A stretch of DNA of 50,887 nucleotides from Streptomyces inhibens (GTDB lineage: Bacteria > Actinomycetota > Actinomycetes > Streptomycetales > Streptomycetaceae): NCBI RefSeq assembly GCF_003389455.1, contig NZ_QUAC01000148.1, positions 35,428-86,314 on the forward strand, written 5' to 3'. The position numbers and the translations under genes are program-made. Positions 16,867-26,148 of this stretch are shown here, piece after piece (position 1 is the first letter of the stretch; every line of letters begins with the position of its first letter). The notes beneath the pieces were generated by a model that saw only the letters and a program-made list of their open reading frames with translations, was not told where the DNA came from and did not search any database.

Positions 16867-18195
16867 ATGAACACAGCAGACCTGGGGCTGCCGGTGGCCG
16901 TGCCGTCGACTGCGCTCTTCACCGACCAGTACGAACTCACCATGCTGCAGGCCGCGTTGCGGTCCGGCACCGCGGACCGGCGCTCGGTCTTCGAGGTCTT
17001 CGCCCGCCGGCTGCCCGAGGGCCGCCGCTACGGCGTGGTGGCCGGCACCGGCCGGGTGCTGGACGCGGTGGAGAACTTCCGTTTCGACGAGACGATCCTC
17101 GGCTTCCTGCGCGAGCGCGGCATCCTCGACGAGCCCACGCTGAAGTGGCTGGCCGACTTCCGCTTCCGCGGCGACATCTGGGGCTACCCGGAGGGCGAGG
17201 TCTACTTCCCCGGCTCCCCGATCATGCGCGTCGAGGGCACCTTCGCCGAGGCGGTGCTCCTGGAGACGGTGATCCTCTCGATCCTCAACCACGACTCCGC
17301 GGTGGCCGCGGCCGCCTCCCGGATGGCGGTGGCGGCCGGCGACCGCCCGCTGATGGAGATGGGCGCCCGCCGCACCCACGAGCTGTCGGCGGTGGCCGCG
17401 GCCCGTGCCGCGTACGTCGGCGGCTTCCACACCACCTCGGATCTGGCGGCCGGCTTCCGCTACAACATCCCCACCGTCGGCACCAGTGCGCACGCCTTCA
17501 CCCTGCTGCACGACACCGAGCGGGACGCCTTCACCGCGCAGGTCGACACCCTCGGCAGCGGCACGACGCTGCTCGTGGACACCTTCGACGTCACCGAGGC
17601 GGTCCGTACCGCCGTGGAGGTGGCCGGGCCCGGCCTCGGCGCCGTCCGGATCGACTCCGGCGACCTGCTGCTGATCGCCCACCGGGTGCGCCAGCAGCTG
17701 GACGAGCTGGGCGCCGAGAAGACCAAGATCGTGGTGACCAGCGATCTGGACGAGTACGCCATCGCCTCGCTGGCCGCCGCGCCGGTGGACGCGTACGGCG
17801 TCGGCACCCAGCTGGTGACCGGCAGCGGCCACCCGACCTGCTCGATGGTCTACAAGCTGGTCGCCCGGGCCGAGAGCGACGCGCCCGGCGCCCCGCTGCG
17901 GCCGGTCGCGAAGAAGTCGATGGGCGCCAAGACCTCGATCGGCGGCCGCAAGTGGGCCGCCCGCCGGCTCGACGGGGACGGCATCGCCGAGGCCGAGGTC
18001 GTCGGCACCGGGCCGGTCCCCGCGGAGCTGGCCGACCGGCAGCTCCAGGTGCCGCTGGTGAGCGCCGGCGACGTGGTGGCCCGCGAACCGCTGGACGCCG
18101 CCCGCGACCGGCATATCGCCGCCCGCGCCCAGCTGCCGCTGTCGGCGACGCAGCTCTCGCGCGGTGAGGCCGTGCTGCCGACCGAGTACGTCTGA
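16867..18195 (+). CDS. pncB: Nicotinate phosphoribosyltransferase
   Basis: 442 residues from the ATG at 16867; the longer upstream open frame is Arg/Pro-rich and overlaps clpS, so it is rejected. It converts nicotinate and PRPP (with ATP) to nicotinate mononucleotide in the NAD salvage pathway. Family landmarks: [16 protein letters not shown] at the N-terminus, [15 protein letters not shown], the [13 protein letters not shown] loop, [16 protein letters not shown] and [10 protein letters not shown]. There is no strong ribosome site upstream, in line with a leaderless start. pncA follows on the same strand, so the two form a compact nicotinamide-to-NaMN salvage unit. Confidence 0.95.
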   Translation: MNTADLGLPVAVPSTALFTDQYELTMLQAALRSGTADRRSVFEVFARRLPEGRRYGVVAGTGRVLDAVENFRFDETILGFLRERGILDEPTLKWLADFRFRGDIWGYPEGEVYFPGSPIMRVEGTFAEAVLLETVILSILNHDSAVAAAASRMAVAAGDRPLMEMGARRTHELSAVAAARAAYVGGFHTTSDLAAGFRYNIPTVGTSAHAFTLLHDTERDAFTAQVDTLGSGTTLLVDTFDVTEAVRTAVEVAGPGLGAVRIDSGDLLLIAHRVRQQLDELGAEKTKIVVTSDLDEYAIASLAAAPVDAYGVGTQLVTGSGHPTCSMVYKLVARAESDAPGAPLRPVAKKSMGAKTSIGGRKWAARRLDGDGIAEAEVVGTGPVPAELADRQLQVPLVSAGDVVAREPLDAARDRHIAARAQLPLSATQLSRGEAVLPTEYV

Positions 18196-18357
18196 GCCCG
18201 GTACGGATTCAGGGGAGGGCGGGGCGTACGGGCCGTCGCCTGCGGCCGGCGCGTACACCTCCGCCCCACTCCCGCAATCCCCCTCCAGTGGCTACCCTCG
18301 GTCACACCACCACTTCGCGCCCCTCCCCCTCCGATTCCCAGCCGGAAGGCACGCACC

Positions 18358-18954
18358 ATGCACCGGGCATTGATCGTCGTTGATGTGCAGAACGACTTCT
18401 GCGAGGGCGGCAGCCTCGCGGTGGCGGGAGGTGCGGATGTCGCGGCGGCCATCACCGATCTGATCGGGCAGACGGCCGGCGGCTGCTACCGGTATGTCGT
18501 GGCCACCCGGGACCACCACATCGACCCGGGCGATCACTTCTCCGACCACCCGGACTACGAGCACTCCTGGCCGGTGCACTGCGTGGCCGGCACGGAAGGC
18601 AGCGGCTTCCACCCCAATTTCGCCCCGGCCATCGCCTCCGGCGCGATCGACGCGGTCTTCGACAAGGGCGCCCACACCGCCGCGTACAGCGGATTCGAGG
18701 GCAGGGACGAGAACGGCACACCGCTCGCGGACTGGCTGCACCAGCACGGCGTCACCGAGGTCGATGTGGTCGGTATCGCCACCGACCACTGTGTACGCGC
18801 CACCGCCCTGGACGCGATCGGCGCCGGGCTGCGCACCCATGTCCTGCTGGATCTGACGGCCGGGGTCGCCGCCCGCACCACCGAGCAGGCGCTCGACGAG
18901 CTGCGGGCGGCGGGCGCCGAGCTGACCGGTAAGCCGGTGCTCGTCGGCGGGTGA
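18358..18954 (+). CDS. pncA: Nicotinamidase (isochorismatase-fold amidohydrolase)
   Basis: 198 residues. It deamidates nicotinamide to nicotinate, the substrate of the neighbouring PncB. The catalytic triad is complete: Asp9 (VVDVQNDF), Lys103 (FDKGAHTAAYSGF) and Cys145 (GIATDHCVRATALDA). Metal ligands by comparison with M. tuberculosis PncA are Asp52, His54, His60 and His74. Start ATG; AGGCACGC lies upstream. It is separated from pncB by 162 bases, so it may have its own promoter. The gene converges on a hypothetical gene six bases away, with a small GCCGCG/CGCGGC hairpin at the junction. Confidence 0.95.
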   Translation: MHRALIVVDVQNDFCEGGSLAVAGGADVAAAITDLIGQTAGGCYRYVVATRDHHIDPGDHFSDHPDYEHSWPVHCVAGTEGSGFHPNFAPAIASGAIDAVFDKGAHTAAYSGFEGRDENGTPLADWLHQHGVTEVDVVGIATDHCVRATALDAIGAGLRTHVLLDLTAGVAARTTEQALDELRAAGAELTGKPVLVGG

Positions 18955-18960
18955 GCCGCG

Positions 18961-19395
18961 TTACGCGGCCGGCGCGGCGCGCCCGTGGCCTTCGGCCAGC
19001 GTGTCCTCGAACTCCCCCAGCTCCGCCGGGGCGACCCCCAGACGGGCCGGAGGTGCCGGAGCGACGGCCTGCGGCCGCAGCAGGGCCCGTATCGGATGCC
19101 AGGACTCCGTGTCGTCGTCCGGGGTCTCGCGCCAGACCAGGCCGTCCGGGTGATGCAGTACGGCCGTGATCTCGTCGGGTGTGGGCGGCACGGTGTTGCC
19201 GCGCAGGTAGACCCGCCGCAGCCCGAGGTTGCGCAGCCTGGTCAGGGCGCGCTGGCGGTTCACGGCATGGACCAGGACCCGGACCCGGCAGCCGCAGTCG
19301 TACGGGCCGGACAGCGGGCCATGGCTCGGTCTGGGCAGCGCGAGGGCGACCACCACGCTTCCGTCAGGAAGCCTGATGAAGCCACCACCGGACAT
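18961..19395 (-). CDS. Conserved hypothetical protein
   Basis: 144 residues from the ATG at 19395; GGGGGAG lies at better spacing for this ATG than for the one at 19401. Soluble; the N-terminus GGGFIRLPDGSVVVALALP looks like a beta strand-rich start. Then come two closely spaced cysteines (YDCGCRV), a basic helix (NRQRALTRLRNLGLRRVYL) and a C-terminal region rich in Pro and Ala. No signal peptide or membrane segment. I do not recognise a function. It converges on pncA and is divergently separated from nothing obvious upstream except the protease terminator region. Confidence 0.7.
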   Translation of the reverse strand: MSGGGFIRLPDGSVVVALALPRPSHGPLSGPYDCGCRVRVLVHAVNRQRALTRLRNLGLRRVYLRGNTVPPTPDEITAVLHHPDGLVWRETPDDDTESWHPIRALLRPQAVAPAPPARLGVAPAELGEFEDTLAEGHGRAAPAA

Positions 19396-19455
19396 CGTCA
19401 TATCTCCCCCGTGAGACTCGGCGTCAACAAGGAACTGTAGGACGCATCAAACGCG

Positions 19456-19491
19456 AATCGGCCGCCGCCCGCTAGGGGGCGACGGCCGATT
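19456..19491 (-). terminator. Terminator after the secreted protease gene
   Basis: AATCGGCCG and CGGCCGATT, extended by CGCCC/GGGCG with one mismatch, form a stem of about 15 bp ending 25 bases beyond the protease stop codon. The following minus-strand sequence contains only a short TTT. Confidence 0.7.
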
Positions 19492-19516
19492 GCCTTCTGA
19501 CCTGCGATTTTACCTT

Positions 19517-21907
19517 TTACTTACCGGCGGGGCCGACCTGAACCGTCACCGAGGAGCCGTCCCTGGCCTCCTTGGTGATCTTGATCCGGGTGTTGGTGTC
19601 AGGAACGATCACACCACCGGTGGGGTTCGCCTTGTCGTAGTAGACGCCGTTGCGGTCGTCGAAGAGCGTCACGCCCTTCTTCGACGTGATCGTGACCGGC
19701 TTGCCGTCCCTGTGCAGGGTGAGGGCGTCGGTCGCGTAGCGCGTGAAGGTCGAGTCGTAGGACTGGAAGCGGTTGCGCATCAGCTTGCCGTCCGCCCACC
19801 GCTCGGCCTTGGGGTGCGCGTCGACCGGCAGGATCTGCCCGTGGCCGGGGTGCTGGCCGACGTTGTTGTCCGGCTGCGAGGTGTCCCACAGCCAGATCAG
19901 CACACCGTTCTGGTAGGGGAAGTGCTCCACCCAGCTCGGCTTGTCGGTGGTCCAGCCGAAGTTGTACGGGCCGACCTTGAGGGTCTTGTCGTACGACACG
20001 TACTGGCGGTTCTCGGCGATGTAGTACTGCGGGTAGTCCTTGGTGAAGGACCCGCCGATGCGCGAGAAGCCCTTGCTGGTCCAGCCGTTGTCGTCGCCCT
20101 CGGCGTCGTCGCTGAACAGCGGCTTGCCGTCGGCGACCACGCTGACGGTGTCGGCCGCGAAACCCTTCTGGGCCGCGCCGCCGTCGGTCTGGTACCGGAA
20201 GCGGAGGTCGATCTTCTTGCCCGCGTAGGCGTCCAGCGGGTAGGCGAGGTCCTGGTAGGCGGCGACGGTGCCGGTCAGTGCGGGCTTGTCGCTGCCGTCC
20301 CGCGAAATGGCCTTGCCGTTCGCGGTGCCGTCCAGGGCCGTCCAGTTGCTGCCGCCGTCGGTGGAGACCTCGGCGTAGAGGTAGTCGTAGTCCTTCTCGA
20401 TGTCCCACCAGCCCTTGAGCGTCAGCGACGCCTTGGCCTTACCGGTGAGGTCCACCGGCCGGGACAGGGTGTTCTTCAGATCGTTGCCCATGTCGCTCCA
20501 CCACTGCTTGGAGCCTTCCGCGGGCTGGACGATGTCGGTCTTGACCGCCTTGGCGGGCAGTTCGACGACCACCGCCTGCTTGTCCTTGGTGTTGTACTCC
20601 GCGACGCCCAGCTTGTGGGTCGACTTGCCGGCGGCCTTGGCCTTGCCGTAGTTGAGCCAGCCCAGCTGCAGCTTGTCCCAGGCGCTCATGTCGCCGGGCA
20701 GATCGCCGATGGAGTCCTTGCCCCTGCCGAGCCAGGAGCCGCCCGACATCAGCGACCAGAAGTCCACCGAGGATTCGCCGGTACCGGTGGTGTCGTACTC
20801 GTCCGGCAGGCCCAGGTCGTGGCCGTACTCGTGGGCGAAGACGCCGAGGCCGCCGTTCTCCGGCTGCATGGTGTAGTCGCCGACCCAGATGCCGGTGTCG
20901 CCGATCTGGGTGCCGCCGGCCTTGTTCTCACCCGGTCCGGTCTTGCCGGCGTCGGTGCCGTACGCGTACCAGCGGTGCGCCCAGATGGCGTTGGTCTTCT
21001 GGACACCGCCGCCCGCGGACTCGTCCTCGCCGGCGTGCACGATCTGGAAGTGGTCGATGTAGCCGTCAGGCTCGTTGAAGTTGCCGTCGCCGTCGTGGTC
21101 GTAGCGGTCCCACTGGTCGTACTTGGCGAGATCGGCCTTGATCTGCGCGTCGGTACGGCCGGCCGCCTTCTGGTCCTTGGCCCACTGGTTGACGCCGTCG
21201 CGGATCAGGTCCCAGGCGTTGGCGCAGTTGGTCTGGCCGCAGTAGTTGGAACCGTACCGGGCCTCGTTCGAGTCGACCTTGACCCAGTCGGAGACCTCGC
21301 CGTCGACGGAGTAGCGGCCCGAGGACTGCTTCTCGTAGTACTTGGCCAGCGACTGCTTCTTCTTGTCGTGCGAGAAGTAGAGGTCCTGGAAGTGCTTCTG
21401 GTTGTAGTCCTTCTGCCAGGCCGTGCTGTTGTCCTTGGCACGGTCCGGCTCGGCTATCTGGTTGTGCGCCGGGCCGGCCTCGCCGCCGTACTTCTTCACC
21501 GGCGGCTTGGGGCCGTCGCCGTCCGGGTCGAACATCGTGGTGTCGTCGACCTTGTCGCCGAAGTCCACGAGGACGGTGAAGATCTTGTCGGTCTTCTGCC
21601 GGGCCAGCTCGACGTACTTGCTCCTGCCGAGCTTGACGACCTTCGAACCACCCCGTTCGGTCGCCTTGGCGTCGCCGGACATGACCTGCTGGAGGGCTTC
21701 CTTGCGCTCGGCCGCCTGCCGTTCGCTGAACGGGCCCGCCAGGTCGTGGTCCACGGACCGCTCGGGGGCCGGGTCTTGGCGCTTGGCGACGGGCGACGGT
21801 CCCTGTGCGTCGGCCGTCGCCACCCCCGAAGACAAAGCGGCCGCCCCGATCGCGGCGATTGCCGTGGCCAGGGCGGCCGATCTGAACACCCTTCTGTTGT
21901 CTCTCAC
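19517..21907 (-). CDS. Secreted M6 family metalloprotease (immune inhibitor A-like)
   Basis: 796 residues from the GTG at 21907, which has GGGGAGG about ten bases upstream; the longer frame beginning at 21997 has no such site. A Sec-type signal peptide (RRVFRS, hydrophobic core, AxA-like site near residue 34) directs export. A propeptide-like region follows. The zinc motif HEYGHDLGLPDEYD (His359, Glu360, His363) defines the M6 catalytic domain. The acidic DHDGDGNFNEPDGYID stretch looks like a calcium site. The C-terminal half contains beta-sandwich segments with WxxDDAE-like features (LFSDDAEGDDNGWTSKG) and DYLYAEVSTDGG, probable accessory domains. Likely an extracellular protease for nutrient acquisition or development. 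A hairpin terminator follows. Confidence 0.92.
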   Translation of the reverse strand: MRDNRRVFRSAALATAIAAIGAAALSSGVATADAQGPSPVAKRQDPAPERSVDHDLAGPFSERQAAERKEALQQVMSGDAKATERGGSKVVKLGRSKYVELARQKTDKIFTVLVDFGDKVDDTTMFDPDGDGPKPPVKKYGGEAGPAHNQIAEPDRAKDNSTAWQKDYNQKHFQDLYFSHDKKKQSLAKYYEKQSSGRYSVDGEVSDWVKVDSNEARYGSNYCGQTNCANAWDLIRDGVNQWAKDQKAAGRTDAQIKADLAKYDQWDRYDHDGDGNFNEPDGYIDHFQIVHAGEDESAGGGVQKTNAIWAHRWYAYGTDAGKTGPGENKAGGTQIGDTGIWVGDYTMQPENGGLGVFAHEYGHDLGLPDEYDTTGTGESSVDFWSLMSGGSWLGRGKDSIGDLPGDMSAWDKLQLGWLNYGKAKAAGKSTHKLGVAEYNTKDKQAVVVELPAKAVKTDIVQPAEGSKQWWSDMGNDLKNTLSRPVDLTGKAKASLTLKGWWDIEKDYDYLYAEVSTDGGSNWTALDGTANGKAISRDGSDKPALTGTVAAYQDLAYPLDAYAGKKIDLRFRYQTDGGAAQKGFAADTVSVVADGKPLFSDDAEGDDNGWTSKGFSRIGGSFTKDYPQYYIAENRQYVSYDKTLKVGPYNFGWTTDKPSWVEHFPYQNGVLIWLWDTSQPDNNVGQHPGHGQILPVDAHPKAERWADGKLMRNRFQSYDSTFTRYATDALTLHRDGKPVTITSKKGVTLFDDRNGVYYDKANPTGGVIVPDTNTRIKITKEARDGSSVTVQVGPAGK

Positions 21908-22307
21908 TTGGCGCTGTCCTCCCCTTTGAGCGGTCCCACTGGTCGAAGGGCATTCGACCGGAAATACAGGGGAAAAGACAGATCTTGACTTGCGCACGTC
22001 AGCGAAGTACGTTTCTCGATCCGCTGGTTTCGGCTATCGGACACCGGACGGCCATGCCGTACCGGTACTCCCCCTGGGCGGGCAGGACCCGGGCGTATAT
22101 GCCTGCGGGGCATGCGCCCCCGCCCTCAACAGCCATGACGGCAACGCGCGTTCGACCGAGCGACTGTTCGTGCGCCCCCTGTGCACCGCTCCGTGGGTTA
22201 GGTCACGCTTACTTGGCGTTCCGCTCGGGCAGTAAGGACCGTAGGCTCGTTTGATGGCGCCTCTTTGACCGACACCCCCTGCCGACCCTCCGAGGACGGA
22301 TTTCGCC
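21908..22307. other. Divergent intergenic region with an iron-box-like sequence
   Basis: A 400-base gap between the protease gene and a small membrane protein gene; both promoters must lie here. TTAGGTCACGCTTACTTGG (22198-22216) matches 13 of 19 positions of the DmdR/IdeR iron-box consensus as I recall it. That is below what known sites usually show. No gene is supported in this stretch. Confidence 0.35.
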
Positions 22308-22634
22308 ATGCCTCGTCCGACTGCCACCCAGCTCGCCTACGGCTCGGCCACCGTCTTCTTCTCCACCCTCGCGATGCTGCTGCTCTCACAGACGCAGACC
22401 GGGATCGGGGTCGCGGTCATCGCCATCGCCGGGCTGGGGCTCGGTCTGCTCGTCGCCATGACGGCACCGATGCCGGGGGTGTCACGCGTGGTCCGCCGGC
22501 ATGTCGTACGCGCCAAGTCGTCCGCCGCGCCCGCCCCGTTGAGGCCCGTACCGGCGCCGTCCGACCGCATGCCGCGGGCCCGGCTCACCGAGCCGGCCGC
22601 CGTCGAGGCACGGGTCGGCGAGCACTCTCACTGA
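22308..22634 (+). CDS. Small membrane protein of unknown function
   Basis: 108 residues. Two hydrophobic segments (about residues 9-27 and 32-52) separated by QTQTG form a helical hairpin; the remaining 55 residues are basic and Pro/Arg-rich and probably cytoplasmic. The start ATG at 22308 gives a clean first membrane helix; ACGGAT lies upstream instead of a strong ribosome site. Followed by about 115 bases of CGCG-rich low-complexity sequence before a convergent RDD gene. No function is recognised. Confidence 0.75.
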   Translation: MPRPTATQLAYGSATVFFSTLAMLLLSQTQTGIGVAVIAIAGLGLGLLVAMTAPMPGVSRVVRRHVVRAKSSAAPAPLRPVPAPSDRMPRARLTEPAAVEARVGEHSH

Positions 22635-22748
22635 CGCGCAACTCTCACCAACGAGCACGCGCGCCGACGAGCGCGCGCACCACCGCGCACCCGGACGGGC
22701 GCGCGCACGGGGACACCCCGACGGGCACGCGCAGGGGGAACACCCGCG

Positions 22749-23612
22749 CTACGCAGGCTCCGTGGAGACCACCACGGTCTTGGCCGCCTTGTCGTGCAGA
22801 CACTGCTGATACGGCTTGTCCCAGGTACACCACAGGACGTTGACCAGCCAGAAGATGAAGCCGCAGCACGGCACGATCTCCGGCAGCGTATAGACCGCGG
22901 CCCGGATCCAGCCCGCCTGGGCGGTCGGGATCGAGCCGTTCGCGAGCATCGCCACCCGGATCTTCATCGCCATCTTGCCGACGGTCTGGCCGCGACTGGT
23001 CAGCATCAGCCCTTCGTAGATGAGATACACCAGCATCGTGACGCCCGATACCGTCGACTGCTTGCCGGCCTCCACGTTGCTGGTGCTGAAGTAGTCCACC
23101 CCGCCGACGATCACCGTCATGATCAAGGACACCGGCACACCGATGAGAATCGCGTCGATGATGCGCGCGACCAGCCGGCGGCCCCGGTTCGCCAGCGGCG
23201 GCATTCCGGCCAGCGGATCGGCCGGCCCGTACTGCCCCCCGTAGGGATCGCCGGCATACGGCGGGGCTCCTCCATAGGGCGGCGTGCCCCCGGGAGGCGG
23301 CGGGCCTTCTGGGGGTGGCGTACCGCCCGGAGGGGGCGGTGGCGTACCGCCCGGGGGTGGTGTGCCGCCCGGAGGTGGTGTGCCGCCCGGGGGTGGCGTA
23401 CCGCCCGGGGGTGGTGTGCCGCCCGGGGGTGGCGTACCGCCCTCACCCCCGCCCGTGCCGCCGCCCTGCGGTGAGTCGTCACGAGGGGAGCCGTTGCTAC
23501 GAGGAGAGCTGTTGCGAGGAGCGCCGCCCGCCGGGGGCTCCTGCGGCTTCTTCAGGAACGGATCGTTCTCCGGCGGCTCACCGGGGCCGGGCCGGGGCTG
23601 GTCGGTACTCAT
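22749..23612 (-). CDS. RDD family membrane protein with a Gly-Pro-rich N-terminal repeat
   Basis: 287 residues from the ATG at 23612. Residues 1-50 are polar and disordered. Residues about 55-110 consist of GGTPPP repeated at least six times with variants. The C-terminal half is an RDD domain: RRLVARIIDAILIG with the conserved Arg and Asp, then hydrophobic segments, SRGQTVGKMAMKIRV and LWCTWDKPYQQCLHDK, typical for the family. RDD proteins are small membrane proteins, some of them ion antiporters; the role here is unknown. A second RDD gene lies 113 bases upstream on the same strand. Confidence 0.85.
   Translation of the reverse strand: MSTDQPRPGPGEPPENDPFLKKPQEPPAGGAPRNSSPRSNGSPRDDSPQGGGTGGGEGGTPPPGGTPPPGGTPPPGGTPPPGGTPPPGGTPPPPPGGTPPPEGPPPPGGTPPYGGAPPYAGDPYGGQYGPADPLAGMPPLANRGRRLVARIIDAILIGVPVSLIMTVIVGGVDYFSTSNVEAGKQSTVSGVTMLVYLIYEGLMLTSRGQTVGKMAMKIRVAMLANGSIPTAQAGWIRAAVYTLPEIVPCCGFIFWLVNVLWCTWDKPYQQCLHDKAAKTVVVSTEPA
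23313..23441. repeat. 18-bp tandem repeat coding for GGTPPP
   Basis: Units such as GGTGGCGTACCGCCCGGG alternate with GGTGGTGTGCCGCCCGGG variants about six times, in frame with the RDD gene. Confidence 0.85.
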
Positions 23613-23725
23613 GGCCCGAGTCGACCCCTTGTCACGGCCGGGCGCATCCGGCGAAGTCCGTTCGGGGGACCGATGGCGCCCGGCGGATCGGCCGAACGAG
23701 ATATCGCTGGTAGGCGGCCGGGCGG

Positions 23726-25309
23726 TTAGGTCTTGTCCGCGGCGACGAACGTCCGCGCCAGCTTGTCGTGCCAGCACTGGCGCCACGGCTGGTCGAAGAG
23801 GCACCAGACGACGTTGAGCACACCGACGGCGAGGATGCCGAGGACGCTGTAGAGGAACCAGCGCTTGAGCGCGGCGGCCAGCAGCGGGGTGTCATGGCCC
23901 TCGATGTCGAGCACCCGCACGCCGCACAGCTTCTTGCCCAGGGTGCGGCCCCACTTGAAGGTCGGCAGCGCCTCGTAGAGCGCGCCCCCGATCAGCAGGA
24001 CGGCCAGGATCGTGGCAAAGACCGGTGCGGTGGTGCCGTCGATCAGATAGACCGTCACCTGGCGGCCGGACTGCTTGGCCGCCTCGACCTTCGCGTCGAT
24101 GTGGTCCGTGACCGTGCCCCACATGGGGACGGCCACCGCGGCGGTGGCCGCGCCCAGCACCAGGGTGTCGATCAGCCGGGCCGCGAGCCTGCGGCCGAGC
24201 CCGGCCGGGTGGCTCTGTGCGGCCTGCGCGGCCGCGAAGAAGGGGTCGGCGGCGGCCGGCGGCTTCCAGGGGATGACGCCCTCGGCGCCCGCGCCCTGCG
24301 GTCCGGGCGCGGCAGCGCCCTGCGACGGGAAGCCGGCCGAGGGTGCGGGCGACTGCTGACCGGGGTGCTGCTGCACCGGGTTCTGCGGTGCGGAGTTCTG
24401 TGGCGCCGGGTTCTGCGGCGTCTGGTGTTGCGGCGCCTGGTGCTGCGGCGCTTGATGCTGTGGCGTCTGCTGCGGTGGCGCCTGGTGCTGCGGTGCCGGG
24501 CGGCTCTGCTGGGCGCCGACGGACGGGAGCGACTGCGGGGTGCCGGTGCCGGACCCGGCGGACGGCGTCCCGGCGCCGCCCGCGACGCGGATCGCCATCG
24601 TCTCGTTGGCCTTGGCGGGCTTGGCGGGCTTGTTGGCGTCCGGCCGTACCGCACGGATCGCGGTGGTGCCCTGGTCGCCGGAGTTTCCGCCACGGGGCGC
24701 GGCCGGGTTGACCGCGCGGATGGCGACCGTCCCGTCGGCCGGGACGCCGGGCTTGCCCGGGGCGGGCGAGGCGGACGAGGACGTGCCGGGCAGATCGCCG
24801 GACGCGGACCCGTCGCCCTGCTCGTCGCGCTGCGGCGGCACCGAGCCCCACGAGGCGGCGCCCGACGGCGCCCCCGAGGGTGCCTGGTCGGGCGAACCCC
24901 AGGAGATCCGGCGGTCCGTCTCACCGCCGAAGCCGGCCTGCCGGGAGGCGTCGGCCTGCCAGGCGGAGGCCGCCTCCGGGCTGGTGCCGTGCAGCCGGGA
25001 CGGGTCGTCCCAACTGGCGGCGGGCCGGGTCTCGATCTCGCCGCTCCGGCGTACCGCCGGCAACGCGGCGTCGCCGGCCGCCTCCTCGTCGAAGAAGACC
25101 GGCCCGGTCTCCTCGACGGCGGGCGCGGACGGTGGGGCCGCGCCGGGCGGCGGTGCGGGCATCGCCTCACCCTCGGCCGGGGCCGGCCGACTGGTGCCCG
25201 GCACCCATGCGGCACCGTTCCAGTACCGGATGTAGCCGGGGATGGACGGGTCCGGGTAGAAGCCTGGCGTGGGGCTGCCGCCGGCGGATCCTGAGGTAGG
25301 GGCGCTCAT
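23726..25309 (-). CDS. RDD family membrane protein with DUF2510 and a long disordered linker
   Basis: 527 residues from the ATG at 25309. The N-terminal DUF2510 module (PGFYPDPSIPGYIRYWNGAAWV, about residues 15-37) leads into a linker of more than 300 residues. The linker carries three copies of a T-x-AIR motif (TVAIRAV, TTAIRAV, TMAIRVA) and a Gln/His/Pro-rich repeat of PQHQAPQHQ type. The C-terminal RDD domain starts with GRRLAARLIDTLVLG and includes the family-typical GRTLGKKLCGVRV and LFDQPWRQCWHDKLARTFV. The membrane domain is very similar in its ending to the downstream RDD protein, so the pair probably arose by duplication. Divergent from the SsgA-like gene. Function unknown. Confidence 0.88.
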   Translation of the reverse strand: MSAPTSGSAGGSPTPGFYPDPSIPGYIRYWNGAAWVPGTSRPAPAEGEAMPAPPPGAAPPSAPAVEETGPVFFDEEAAGDAALPAVRRSGEIETRPAASWDDPSRLHGTSPEAASAWQADASRQAGFGGETDRRISWGSPDQAPSGAPSGAASWGSVPPQRDEQGDGSASGDLPGTSSSASPAPGKPGVPADGTVAIRAVNPAAPRGGNSGDQGTTAIRAVRPDANKPAKPAKANETMAIRVAGGAGTPSAGSGTGTPQSLPSVGAQQSRPAPQHQAPPQQTPQHQAPQHQAPQHQTPQNPAPQNSAPQNPVQQHPGQQSPAPSAGFPSQGAAAPGPQGAGAEGVIPWKPPAAADPFFAAAQAAQSHPAGLGRRLAARLIDTLVLGAATAAVAVPMWGTVTDHIDAKVEAAKQSGRQVTVYLIDGTTAPVFATILAVLLIGGALYEALPTFKWGRTLGKKLCGVRVLDIEGHDTPLLAAALKRWFLYSVLGILAVGVLNVVWCLFDQPWRQCWHDKLARTFVAADKT

Positions 25310-25548
25310 GTCCGAAGTCCCGTATCTGTACTCGGCCTGGTGGGTGTTGGGGTGCAGTCTGCCGCAACGCAGCGTCCACATCTATCAGACCCCGGGTCGC
25401 ATCGGTGCCCATGCCCGCCCACGACCACCTGGAAGAGGCCCGGGAAAAAAGTTGTACGAAGTCGCGTAAGGGTCCGGCACCGGGCGCCTCTCTACTCTGT
25501 GCGGGCCCGTTTCCGGGTGTCCGCAGGGAACGAAGAGAGGCGGACGTC

Positions 25549-26025
25549 ATGCGCACCGTGGTGGAACGAGAGCTCGAACTGGGCCTGGTCCTGTCGCCGG
25601 AGAGAAGCATTCCGGTGCCGGCCCGGCTGGCGTACCGGTCGGATGACCCGTACGCCGTCCATGTCACCTTTCATATCGGTTCGGACTCCCCGGTCAACTG
25701 GACCTTCGCCCGCGAACTGCTCGTCGAGGGCGTGTTCCGGCCGTGCGGCGACGGCGATGTGCGGGTGTGGCCGATGAAGGTGGACGGCCGCAGCCTGGTC
25801 TGCATGGCGCTGAACTCGCCGGACGGCGAGGCGCTGCTGCAGGCGCCGGCCGCGGCGGTGTCGGCGTGGCTGGAGCGCACCTTGCGGCTGGTCCCGCCGG
25901 GGTCCGAGCAGCGGCATCTGGGCCTCGACAAAGGGCTGGGCGAACTGTTCGCCATGGCGTCGCGGGAAGACCTGTGGCCCGGTGACGGCCGTCCTTCGGA
26001 CGAGTCGCCGGAGCCCGGGGCGTAA
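25549..26025 (+). CDS. ssgG: SsgA-like sporulation/cell division protein, probably SsgG
   Basis: 158 residues from the ATG at 25549 with GAGAGG upstream. SsgA-like proteins occur only in morphologically complex actinomycetes and control septum site choice and spore wall formation. Family pattern seen: LVLSPERSIPVPARLAYRSD, DPYAVHVTFHIGSDSPVNWTFARELL, VWPMKVDGRSLVCMALNSPDGEALLQ and the closing WLERTLRLVPPGSEQRHL. From memory of S. coelicolor, the SALP next to a secreted M6 protease and RDD genes is SsgG, which acts in sporulation-septum placement; the paralogue assignment is an inference from position. It is followed by a TPR protein gene. Confidence 0.85.
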   Translation: MRTVVERELELGLVLSPERSIPVPARLAYRSDDPYAVHVTFHIGSDSPVNWTFARELLVEGVFRPCGDGDVRVWPMKVDGRSLVCMALNSPDGEALLQAPAAAVSAWLERTLRLVPPGSEQRHLGLDKGLGELFAMASREDLWPGDGRPSDESPEPGA

Positions 26026-26148
26026 GGGGTGCCCGGGGAGCCCGCCGGGGGTGCGGCCTTAGGCCTTGGACGGGGAGGCCGGCGCAGCCATGTGCCGCGC
26101 CGGCCAGACTTGTGGAATGTTCAACCAAGCCGTGGTGTTGGAGCCGGC

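Noticed and set aside
19490..21988. 832-codon plus-strand frame opposite the secreted protease
   Set aside because: Val/Leu/Gly-rich low-complexity product; the opposite strand has signal peptide, zinc motif and ribosome site.
22198..22216. Iron-box (DmdR/IdeR) operator
   Set aside because: Only 13 of 19 positions fit the consensus from memory and the downstream gene has no iron link; kept only as a note in the intergenic entry.
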